A stretch of DNA of 64,000 bases. It comes from Levilactobacillus fuyuanensis. GTDB lineage: Bacteria > Bacillota > Bacilli > Lactobacillales > Lactobacillaceae. A program made the translations under genes and the position numbers. The notes under the pieces were generated by a model. That model had not been told where the DNA came from, ran no database searches, and saw only the letters and a list, made by a program, of their open reading frames with translations. Numbering within the stretch: the stretch's first letter is position 1; the number at the start of each line of letters is the position of its first letter. The DNA lies in NCBI RefSeq assembly GCF_003946395.1, contig NZ_RHNZ01000007.1, forward strand, positions 62,001 through 126,000, written 5' to 3'. Shown here piece after piece: positions 23,470-31,483 of this stretch.

Positions 23470-25725
23470 TTATTTCACGTCCACTGGCTTGCCGGCCACA
23501 TCAATCGTCAACGGGTCACCGCTGAGTAACTTGAAGTGAGACCCTTGACCATCGACCGTAACCTCAACCAAGCGACCACGGAAGACTTGCCGGAAGGAAT
23601 AGCTCGTCCAGTTCTTTGGTAAGAATGGTGCATAGTGGAGTTGACCATCACGAACACGCATGCCGGCGAAGCCTTGCACAACGGCAATCCAGCCACCGGT
23701 CATGGCCGTGATGTGCAGACCATCCGTGGTGTCATTGTTGTAGTTGTCTAAGTCCAACCGAGCTGTCCGTTCGTAGAGTTCAACCGCTTTATCTTCATAA
23801 CCCAAGTCGGACGCTAATACGGAGTGAATGGCTGGTGACAGGCTGGATTCGTGAACCGTCAATGGTTCGTAGAAGTCAAAGTTAGCCTTCTTCTGTTCCG
23901 GCGTAAAGTCATCGATGAAGTCCCAGACCCCTTGCAGCACATCCCCTTGCTTGATGTAAGGTGACCGCAAGATCTTATCCCAAGACCAGTGTTGGTTGAT
24001 TGGGCGTTGGTCGGCTGGAATCGAGCTGGCAGGTTCGATATCCTTGTCGAGGAAGCCATCGTGTTGGACGAAGATGTTCAAGTCCTTATCGTAAGGCAGG
24101 TACATCCGATCCACAATATCTTGCCACTGCTTCTTTTCGGCATCGGAAACATTGAGCTTCTTGGCCGTTTCGGCATCGACTTGATCCAGAATTTCCAGGG
24201 TGTACTTCAACGTCCACTGTGCCAGGAGGTTGGTATCCCAGTTGTTGTCAACGTTGTTCTCGTATTCATCGGCACCGGTAACCCCGTGGATCATGTACTG
24301 GCCGTTACGCTTGCTGAAGTGGACCCGGTCGGCCCAGAAGCGAGACATTTCGGAAAGCACCTTGGCCCCTTCGTGTAAGACATAGGAGGTATCGCCGGTG
24401 TAACGGGTGTAGTTGTAGATGGCAAAGGCAATATCACCGTTCCGATGGATTTCTTCAAAGGTGATTTCCCATTCGTTATGGCATTCGATCCCGTCGAACG
24501 TCACCATTGGGAACAAGGCACCCTTGAGCCCCTGTTCTTGGGCGTTGATGTAGGCACCATCGAGTTGCTTGTAACGGTACATCAGGAGGTTCCGGGTAAC
24601 TTCAGGATTCGTGATCCCCAAGTAGACGGGAACGGCGAAGGCTTCGGTATCCCAGTAAGTCGCGCCACCATATTTCTCACCGGTGAAGCCCTTAGGCCCA
24701 ATGTTCAAGCGGGAATCTTCGCCGTAGTAAGTGGAGAACAGCTGGAACAGGTTGAAACGAATCCCCTGCTGTGAGGCGTCGTCTCCAGCAATTTCAACGT
24801 CGGATTTTTCCCAACGGTCAGCCCAGATTTTGGTGTGGGCAGCTAACAAGTCCGCGTAACTTTCGCCGGCGACCTTGTCGCTCAGGTCGTGCATGGCCTG
24901 GGTTAATTTTTCTTGCGAATCGTAATCCCGTGAGGTAACAACGATCACGCGCTTCTCTAATTCTGCTGATGCATTGGGAGCAAGGCTGCCCGTGTAGGCG
25001 GTCATGACTTCCTTATCGTTCGGTTGGGTCACGGCAACATTGTTAAGGGCCGTTACCACACGCATCTCCATGCCAGAGGTGAAGCGTGGCGTGCCAAATG
25101 GGTTCGGCGTGGTCTTCGCAACGATGCTGCCCCGGTCGGCCTGCTGGTCGGTAGCCAGAACATCCCAGAAACGTTCATCATAGTTGGCTTCTTCGTTCAT
25201 CACATCGGCATCGATGCTTGGCTTTAACGTGATGTCAACGGCTGCGGACCCCAGGTTCTTCACCGTCACCTTTTGGGCGGAAAGTTCTTGCTGACTAACA
25301 CTCAGGAACCGTTCGAATTTCAAAGCGACGCGGACATCCCCGCGTTCAACCGTAAAGGAACGGGTCAGCACGGATCGGTGCAGATCGAGGTCAAGGGTAA
25401 AATCAGAAATCGTATCCTTGGCCAGATCGACTGCGTCTCCATTGAGTTCAACGGGAATCTTAATAAAGTTAACGGCATTGACCACTTTCCCAAAGTACTT
25501 GGGATAACCGTTCTTCCACCAGCCGACCCGCGTCTTGTCTGGATACCAGACGCCACCCAAGTAGATGCCTTGGAGGGAATCACCACTGTAGCCTTCTTCA
25601 AAGTCGCCACGCATCCCCATGTAGCCATTCCCGATACTGGTCATGGATTCCTGGAGGCGTTTGTCTTTGGGGTCAAAGGTATGGGTGATAACGTTCCACG
25701 GTTGTACCTCAAAAATTCGTTTCAT
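23470..25725 (-). CDS. mapA: Maltose phosphorylase (GH65)
   Basis: 751 residues, the usual length. ATG 25725 after AAAGGAGAA. GH65 landmarks: N-terminal IGNGYMGMRGDFEE, GATYWDTEAFAVPVYLG near 354-370, and VTGADEYENNVDNNWDTN with the general acid E487, the same position reported for the L. brevis enzyme. It splits maltose with phosphate to beta-glucose 1-phosphate and glucose in the cytosol, saving ATP. The SLC45-type transporter lies about 100 bases upstream on the same strand, and MalR further up. The beta-phosphoglucomutase that usually completes the pathway is not in this window. Confidence 0.93.
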   Translation of the reverse strand: MKRIFEVQPWNVITHTFDPKDKRLQESMTSIGNGYMGMRGDFEEGYSGDSLQGIYLGGVWYPDKTRVGWWKNGYPKYFGKVVNAVNFIKIPVELNGDAVDLAKDTISDFTLDLDLHRSVLTRSFTVERGDVRVALKFERFLSVSQQELSAQKVTVKNLGSAAVDITLKPSIDADVMNEEANYDERFWDVLATDQQADRGSIVAKTTPNPFGTPRFTSGMEMRVVTALNNVAVTQPNDKEVMTAYTGSLAPNASAELEKRVIVVTSRDYDSQEKLTQAMHDLSDKVAGESYADLLAAHTKIWADRWEKSDVEIAGDDASQQGIRFNLFQLFSTYYGEDSRLNIGPKGFTGEKYGGATYWDTEAFAVPVYLGITNPEVTRNLLMYRYKQLDGAYINAQEQGLKGALFPMVTFDGIECHNEWEITFEEIHRNGDIAFAIYNYTRYTGDTSYVLHEGAKVLSEMSRFWADRVHFSKRNGQYMIHGVTGADEYENNVDNNWDTNLLAQWTLKYTLEILDQVDAETAKKLNVSDAEKKQWQDIVDRMYLPYDKDLNIFVQHDGFLDKDIEPASSIPADQRPINQHWSWDKILRSPYIKQGDVLQGVWDFIDDFTPEQKKANFDFYEPLTVHESSLSPAIHSVLASDLGYEDKAVELYERTARLDLDNYNNDTTDGLHITAMTGGWIAVVQGFAGMRVRDGQLHYAPFLPKNWTSYSFRQVFRGRLVEVTVDGQGSHFKLLSGDPLTIDVAGKPVDVK

Positions 25726-25824
25726 GGTGTCATTTCTCCTTTTTATTATTTCTAGGTTGTTTAAGTTCTATTTTACAGATTAAGCTTTAGTTTTACAGAA
25801 ATTGATGCTGACTTTCTAGCGAAA

Positions 25825-27189
25825 CTAAGCACGGTAAGTTTCCTTGATGGTGAAGACGGACAAGGCACCAATAGCCATGATGATCCCAGCTAACAGGAAC
25901 ATGTTGGCTTGAGCGTGTCCAAATAATGGGAACAACGCGAAGCTGGCTAAGGAAGCTACGATTTGTGGCAAACAGATTGAACCGTTGAACAGGCCCAAGT
26001 AAGTCCCCATGTGGGCACCGGATAAGGCGTTGGTGACCATCGTCAGTGGGTAAGTGTTCATAGCAGCCCAAGCAATCCCAACGAGGATAAAGGAAATGAT
26101 CAATGCGTATTGGCTGTGGACGAAGAAGACGGAAACAAATCCGATGGCCCCTAAGCCCAAGCTTCCGGCATAACCTAACTTGTGGACACTGTTTGGTAAC
26201 TTAGCTAAGACATATGACCAGATAACAGCAGCAATGGATTGCACGGCGGCTAAGACCCCGTACCAGTTTCCGGCAGCTTGGTAACCAGCAGATGCAGCGT
26301 TGGTCGTGTGCCAAACGTTAGAAGCAATGGCCCCAGCGGAGTAAGTCCAGAGGTATTGGAAGGCAACCCAGCAGAAGAATTGAACTAAGGTAACCGTCCA
26401 GAAAATCTTAGGTGCTGACTTCAATAGCGTCCACCAGTTCCCACCAGTTTTGTTATCTTCTTTGGAAATCCCATGGTACTTGGCATAAGTATCTGGATCG
26501 TATTCCTTGACCCGGAAAATCGTAAATAAACTCGTGATAACTAACAGCACGGCACCAACGTAGAAGGCAACCGTAACCGTCGCAGGTACAACCCCTTTAG
26601 CAGCGGTGTTGGCTAAGCCAATCGCAGCGAACAGGAAGGGCAAGATGGCAGCTAAAACGGCACCTGTGTTGGATAAGAAACTTTGAATCCCGTAAGCGTA
26701 ACTCTTCTGGTCATCGTTGACCATGTCCCCAACCATCATCTTGAACGGTTGCATGGCAACGTTAGAAGACAAGTCCAGGAAGGCCACGGTGATGGCCCCG
26801 AAGAGTAAGGCGGCAAGTGACGCATAACCAAAGCCCATGCTCCCGGAGTTCGGCAACAAACACATGACGATAACGGCCACGATAGTCCCTAACAAGAGAT
26901 AAGGTAATCGCCGACCCCCTAATTTAGGAGCCCAGGTTCTGTCAGAATAATACCCGACAATCGGTTGCACAATCATCCCAGCTAATGGTGGCAAAATGAA
27001 GAACCACCCCAAACTGTTTGGGTCGGCCCCAATCGTTTGGAAAATCCGACTCATTTGAGAACTTTGCAGAGTGAAGGCGGTTTGCACCCCCAAGTAACCA
27101 AAGTTGATCATCCAAATGGTGCTGGCTGATAATGTCGGTAAACCGTTATGTTTCTTGGCTTCTTCGGCCGATAATGATTCGTCTGCCAT
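25825..27189 (-). CDS. SLC45/GPH-like maltose transporter (MFS)
   Basis: 454 residues with 12 predicted membrane helices. The N-terminus is soluble (MADESLSAEEAKKHNGLPTLS), then WMINFGYLGVQTAFTLQ and the loop motif GYYSDRTWAPKLGGRRLPY, as in sucrose/maltose proton symporters of the SLC45 type. ATG 27189 after GAGGAGG. It is the first gene of the maltose operon ahead of mapA and should import maltose with protons. Control by MalR is indicated by the operator at 27284-27295. Confidence 0.88.
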   Translation of the reverse strand: MADESLSAEEAKKHNGLPTLSASTIWMINFGYLGVQTAFTLQSSQMSRIFQTIGADPNSLGWFFILPPLAGMIVQPIVGYYSDRTWAPKLGGRRLPYLLLGTIVAVIVMCLLPNSGSMGFGYASLAALLFGAITVAFLDLSSNVAMQPFKMMVGDMVNDDQKSYAYGIQSFLSNTGAVLAAILPFLFAAIGLANTAAKGVVPATVTVAFYVGAVLLVITSLFTIFRVKEYDPDTYAKYHGISKEDNKTGGNWWTLLKSAPKIFWTVTLVQFFCWVAFQYLWTYSAGAIASNVWHTTNAASAGYQAAGNWYGVLAAVQSIAAVIWSYVLAKLPNSVHKLGYAGSLGLGAIGFVSVFFVHSQYALIISFILVGIAWAAMNTYPLTMVTNALSGAHMGTYLGLFNGSICLPQIVASLASFALFPLFGHAQANMFLLAGIIMAIGALSVFTIKETYRA

Positions 27190-27258
27190 GATCCAAAAAC
27201 CTCCTCAGGTTAATTTCAAATTTAATAATTGCTAAGTAATTACTCATCGCGTAAATTC

Positions 27259-27295
27259 ATTATGGCACCGCTTACATCCAAATGCAACCGTTTGC
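27259..27295 (-). promoter_or_regulatory. Maltose operon promoter with LacI/MalR operator
   Basis: Minus strand: -35 TTGCAT (27287-27282), 17-base spacer, -10 CATAAT (27264-27259). The palindrome GCAAACGGTTGC (27295-27284) fits the LacI-family form GCAANCGNTTGC and overlaps the -35 box. Confidence 0.8.
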
Positions 27296-27335
27296 GCAAA
27301 AGTTTCTTCGTGCACCTTTTCACACCTGACAGTTT

Positions 27336-27384
27336 AAAAAGGCCCGGTTGTGGGATTTCTCTCCCGCAAACCAGGCCCTGATTT
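27336..27384 (-). terminator. Rho-independent terminator after malR
   Basis: Minus strand GGCCTGGTTTGCGGGA pairs with TCCCACAACCGGGCC (mismatches inside) followed by TTTTT; it also has an A/T tract on the other side. Confidence 0.88.
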
Positions 27385-27385
27385 T

Positions 27386-28351
27386 TTATTTAATTTCGTA
27401 AGGAATTCTGATTTGTTTGGGTGCGTTTGCATCCTCAGTCTGCCGATCGCCAAACAACAGGCTAACCGTGGCCGACCCCATCTTCTCGGGGAATAGATTG
27501 ATGGAATGCAGATTTGCATCCGTCAGGCCGGTTGGCAACGAGTGGTTGTAACTGACCACTGGAAAATGGCTGACGGCATACTGTTCACGCACGAGCCGGT
27601 AGAACTCAATGGCGTTGAAGTCATCGGTCGCCATGATCCCGTCAATTTCAGGATGATGCTTGATAAACGACTGGGCGTACTCAAGGTCGCTGAGCTTACA
27701 GGTGAGTGGCTCCACGTTAAATTGAGCCGCCACGCGCTCGTAGCCTTGGCGCCGCTGCCGTTCGTAGCCCCAGTCATGACCAGATTCAACGAAGACGGGA
27801 TGCTTTACGGCCAATTGGTCTAGGAGGTAGGCTGCCCCACCGATGCCGGCTTCCAGGTTGTCGTTATCCACGAAGTAATCGTGGGCCCCATCGACCGGTT
27901 CCCCAATCGTCACAAAGTGCAGGTGCTTGTCGCGCAGGAAGGCTGCGACAGGATCATTCTGATCTACGTAGAGCAATACAAAGCGTTTGATCTTCCCCTG
28001 AGCCACCATGGACTTCACGTTCTCTAGCAACGCATCAGCCGTCTTGCTAATGGCTACGGACAGCACGTACTGGCGCTTCATTAGTTCGGTGTTGATACCC
28101 CGTAGAATGTCGATGTAGAACGGGTTGTCGGTCGAGTTACGGTCGGAAGTGGGAAACACGACCCCCACCGCATTGGCCTCGCCAGACGTCAGGTTCTTGG
28201 CATTATAATTTGGCCGGTAGCCCTCGGCTGCGGCCAACGCCTGAATCCGTTTCCGGGTAGCGGCGCTGATACGTGGATTATTATTCAATGCCCGGGAGGC
28301 TGTGGAAACCGAAACGCCCGCCTTAGCGGCAATATCACGGATTGTTAACAT
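27386..28351 (-). CDS. malR: LacI-family maltose regulator
   Basis: 321 residues. The N-terminal DNA-binding helix-turn-helix and hinge helix are LTIRDIAAKAGVSVSTASRA and the YRPNYNAKNL region. A periplasmic-binding-protein-like effector domain follows (VGVVFPTSDRNSTDNPF, PEIDGIMATDDFNAIEF). ATG 28351 with AAGGAG 11 bases upstream. It lies directly upstream of the transporter/mapA unit, and a matching operator overlaps that promoter. MalR is assigned from context; the DNA-binding class is certain. It has its own terminator. Confidence 0.88.
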   Translation of the reverse strand: MLTIRDIAAKAGVSVSTASRALNNNPRISAATRKRIQALAAAEGYRPNYNAKNLTSGEANAVGVVFPTSDRNSTDNPFYIDILRGINTELMKRQYVLSVAISKTADALLENVKSMVAQGKIKRFVLLYVDQNDPVAAFLRDKHLHFVTIGEPVDGAHDYFVDNDNLEAGIGGAAYLLDQLAVKHPVFVESGHDWGYERQRRQGYERVAAQFNVEPLTCKLSDLEYAQSFIKHHPEIDGIMATDDFNAIEFYRLVREQYAVSHFPVVSYNHSLPTGLTDANLHSINLFPEKMGSATVSLLFGDRQTEDANAPKQIRIPYEIK

Positions 28352-28670
28352 CTCTTCAAAAGCTCCTTATGCGCTTGACTGTATAGTTCCTAATGAACCA
28401 AATCTTACCATAGATACCGACCGATTAAAACAGTTCACCCGCCAATCATCTGAAATTGGTCTATGTTTACCAGTTTGAGGGTTACCTGCTGTCGCCTCCG
28501 GCTAGAGTAAATGTTAACTTTCATACAGGCTAACTTACCTGTCCCAATAACTGAGATTAACCTGGAGACGATTACTAACTTTGAAATTTCAAAACGAGAT
28601 ATTAGCGATTGAAATATTTTGTATTGAGTCAACCGTGAGTGAAAGTACATCATCGTTTTACTTAGATTCA
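28352..28670. other. Intergenic region upstream of malR
   Basis: No gene. It contains several short dyads and, near 28490-28525, CGCCTCCGGCTAGAGTAAATGTTAA-like sequence with likeness to 55290-55315. No promoter could be placed with confidence. Confidence 0.35.
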
Positions 28671-28722
28671 AAAAATGCCGTTTACCGACGATCACACTTA
28701 CTTATCGGTAAACGGTATTTTA
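28671..28722 (-). terminator. Rho-independent terminator after the histidine kinase
   Basis: AATGCCGTTTACCGA pairs with TCGGTAAACGGTATT (one mismatch); A and T tracts on both sides make it bidirectional. Confidence 0.9.
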
Positions 28723-28754
28723 ATAGTCTATTTCAAGTATTCAAACGCACTCAG

Positions 28755-30089
28755 TTAAGCTTTTTTCTCATGGTGCCCACCCAACCCGACTGGCGGGTTC
28801 ATTGGCAATGTTGTCACAAACTGACTCCCATGTGGATAATTAGCTTTCACAGCAATGTTGCCGTGATGGAGGTTCACAATCCAGTGGGCAATCGATAAGC
28901 CTAGCCCGTTACCACCGGTCTGACGGCTCCGGGAGCTGTCGACGCGGTAGAATCGGTCGAAGATTCGTTTCCGTTCATCTTCGCTGACACCAATACCCTG
29001 ATCGGCAACAATCAGTTGCCACTTGCGGCCAACGACCTTAGCCGACAGCGTGATCGTACTGCCCTTGGGCGAGTATTTCAAGGCGTTGTCGATTAAAATA
29101 TTCATCAGTTGATGGATCAGGTTCTGGTCTAACGTCGCGCTAAAATCCACGACCGGTGCTAGTACTAATTGCTTGCCCTGACTAGCCGCAATTTCCGTGT
29201 AGGGTTCCACCGTGTGTTGCAAGAATGACGCCACGTGTGTATTCTCAAAGTTCGTCTGCAGCGTATTGGAATCCGACCGCGCCAGCGCCAACAGATCCTG
29301 TGTCAGCTTCTGGAGCCGCTGACTCTCACTATTGGCTATTGCAATATTTTCCGCCTGATCGATAATTTTATCGTTAGGCTTGGTCAGTAAGAGTTCCAAT
29401 TTGTTCTGAATAATCGTCAACGGGGTTCGCAGTTCGTGCGCCGCATTACCTACGAATTCTGTCTGGCGGCCCCACGACTTCAAGATTGGCCGCATGGTCA
29501 GGCGTGACATCCAGATACTCATCAGAATCGACAATAGCCAGAAGACGCCCATCGTAATCAACAATACCCGCGTAAAATTACTCATCGCGGCCTTCTGCGG
29601 ATCGATGTTCTCCATGATCAACAGGTACTTGCCTGCCACTAACTTATCCGAATTGCTCTTGGGGACTTTAACCAATAACGTCCGGAAATTATACTTGCCA
29701 CCCACCTGAATCGTGTGCAGCTGGCCGACCTGCGACTTATCCAACGTGATATTCTTCAAAGTATCGTAGCGTGACCCCAATTGCGCGTGATTGGTAATTT
29801 TGCCCGCGTCGTTAAAGATTAGGGTGGTCGTCATGAACGGATGAATCGCCTTGCCAGCCTGCACCTGTTTGCCGGGCTGTTTGCCCTGAACCATCGGTTT
29901 TTTCGTCAACATACCGCCATTCAACCGAGAAGACCGTTCGACCCGTAAAGCCTGGTCGGTGCTGGTCAGCATCGCGTTGCGGAATAACACGAAAACGATG
30001 ACCCCCAAGAGAACGAAGATGATGGTGAATCCAATGAAATTATTAACAAATAATCGCCACTGTTGGGCGCGATTAACCTTATTGCTCAT
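28755..30089 (-). CDS. Sensor histidine kinase, CiaH-like
   Basis: 444 residues from ATG 30089 (MSNKVNRAQQW), six bases after GTGGAGG and overlapping the regulator stop by 11 bases. Two membrane helices (about 15-37 and 180-200) flank an extracellular sensor of about 140 residues. The cytoplasmic part has the H-box NAAHELRTPLT, N-box LIDNALKYSP, G1 DQGIGVSEDERKRIFDRFYR and G2 GGNGLGLSIAHWIV. It should phosphorylate the adjacent response regulator. Overall form and the partner resemble the CiaRH system, which responds to envelope stress; the signal here is unknown. Confidence 0.9.
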   Translation of the reverse strand: MSNKVNRAQQWRLFVNNFIGFTIIFVLLGVIVFVLFRNAMLTSTDQALRVERSSRLNGGMLTKKPMVQGKQPGKQVQAGKAIHPFMTTTLIFNDAGKITNHAQLGSRYDTLKNITLDKSQVGQLHTIQVGGKYNFRTLLVKVPKSNSDKLVAGKYLLIMENIDPQKAAMSNFTRVLLITMGVFWLLSILMSIWMSRLTMRPILKSWGRQTEFVGNAAHELRTPLTIIQNKLELLLTKPNDKIIDQAENIAIANSESQRLQKLTQDLLALARSDSNTLQTNFENTHVASFLQHTVEPYTEIAASQGKQLVLAPVVDFSATLDQNLIHQLMNILIDNALKYSPKGSTITLSAKVVGRKWQLIVADQGIGVSEDERKRIFDRFYRVDSSRSRQTGGNGLGLSIAHWIVNLHHGNIAVKANYPHGSQFVTTLPMNPPVGLGGHHEKKA

Positions 30090-30771
30090 CTGGAGCCTCC
30101 ACAATGTATCCCGCATTACGGATGGTCCGCAACGACAGGTCACTGCCGGCATTCTTGAGCTCCTTTCGCAGGTTACTCATGTAGACTTCAACGACGGAGA
30201 GACTGGTCTCGGAATCGAAGCCCCACAACCGGTTAAAGATCTGTTCCTTCGTGATGATTGTACCAGGATTGGCTACCAAATAAGCCAGCAAATCAAACTC
30301 GCGACCCTTCAGCGTCAGTGGTTCCCCTTTAAACGTGGCTAAGTGCTTACTGGTGTTGATTTCTAGCTGACCGAGGCTAATGACATCGGTACTGTTCAAA
30401 TGGCCTGTCCGCTTCAATAACGCCTTCATCCGGGCCAATAGTTCTTCCCGATGGAACGGCTTGGTCACGTAATCATCGGCCCCATCATTAAAGCCCCGCA
30501 ACTTATCGGCAATCGTATCCTTCGCCGTCAGAATAAGCACCGGCGTCTTGATATCCTTGTTGCGGATATGCAGCAGAAGATCTAACCCACTCTCACCAGG
30601 TAGCATCAGGTCCAAAATAATCGCATCAAAGACCCCTTGGCTGGCCAAAAACTCACCCTGTTCACCATCAAATGCGGTGGTAGTTTCACAAATCGGTTTA
30701 ATTAATTCGACAATGTCCGCGGATAGTTCACGTTCATCTTCCACGACTAACACTTTAGCGGTAGTACTCAA
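30079..30771 (-). CDS. OmpR-family response regulator, CiaR-like
   Basis: 230 residues from a TTG at 30771, eight bases after AAAGGAGG. Receiver domain: E11/D12, phospho-acceptor D54 in IILDLMLPG, T82 in LTAKD and K104 in TKPF. Winged-helix output domain: LKGREFDLLAYL, QIFNRLWGFDSETSLSVVEVYMSNLRKEL-like wording, which is close to CiaR of streptococci. First gene of the two-gene operon with the kinase. Targets cannot be read from this window. Confidence 0.92.
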   Translation of the reverse strand: MSTTAKVLVVEDERELSADIVELIKPICETTTAFDGEQGEFLASQGVFDAIILDLMLPGESGLDLLLHIRNKDIKTPVLILTAKDTIADKLRGFNDGADDYVTKPFHREELLARMKALLKRTGHLNSTDVISLGQLEINTSKHLATFKGEPLTLKGREFDLLAYLVANPGTIITKEQIFNRLWGFDSETSLSVVEVYMSNLRKELKNAGSDLSLRTIRNAGYIVEAPDEQ

Positions 30772-31030
30772 CGGGCATTCCTCCTTTAGTTTTTTTCAAA
30801 AATTAAATCACATAATTAATTTAGTAATATCTTGCCAGATGTGGATCTCAGCCCGAAACAAGCAAGCTGTCTTATCCCAGCAATCAACGCTAGCATAGTC
30901 TAAGCGTACCACGAACTTATTGTCACCAAGACACACCCTGCTATTATTTAGCCTAACCTTAAAAATCTAGTCAGAGATACCAATGAACACCTGCCTATGG
31001 CTGCTAAACTCACAGTCATGGTGAAACGCT

Positions 31031-31215
31031 GTGTAAGCCGTGAGGGTGAGGCAAATCAACCAAGCCATGGGAATTCTCTTAACGGTGTTCTTTACCGCTT
31101 AGAGAATTGGTGCCTTTGAAACTCGAACTTTGAGGTTCAAAGCAAGCCTGGAGACCGCTCTGTGGCTCCGGGCGTCCGCCCATAGCGTCACGGTTGATTT
31201 ATTTGCCTCGCCCGG
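31031..31215. ncRNA. Strongly structured intergenic sequence
   Basis: Within the 712-base gap 30772-31483. A long-range stem joins GAGGCAAAT-CAACC (31049-31061) with GGTTG-ATTT-ATTTGCCTC (31192-31209). Inside it are a hairpin GAATTCTCTTAACGGT/ACCGCTTAGAGAATT, a hairpin CTTTGAA/TTCAAAG, GGAG/CTCC and GGGCG/CGCCC. No ORF fits. This looks like a folded RNA (or a mobile intergenic repeat); the strand is unknown. The rest of the gap has A/T-rich sequence and no gene. Confidence 0.5.
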
Positions 31216-31483
31216 CAAGGCGCAAGTCACACCAGTCCCATCACCATAAACATCACTATTTGAACATCCACAGGTAACACCCAACATTAACTAAAATCAT
31301 AGTCTACTAGATTAACGATAACGCAACCTTAAGTTATTTTCCTTACCAAAGTCTAAGTTTATCCGAAGTTTAGCACGTTCTTTGCCGCAATACCCGGGAT
31401 TTAAGGTAAACTTTTCTCCAAGCACAGAGAATGTTATCCTATTAGGGTCAGACATTTTGATTGTCATCAACGGAGGGGTTTTC

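Noticed and set aside
28435-28898. Short frames upstream of malR
   Set aside because: They cross the kinase terminator and show no protein-like features.
31099-31287. 62-codon minus-strand frame in the 31 kb gap
   Set aside because: It lies across a strongly structured sequence, is Cys-rich without a motif and has no ribosome site.
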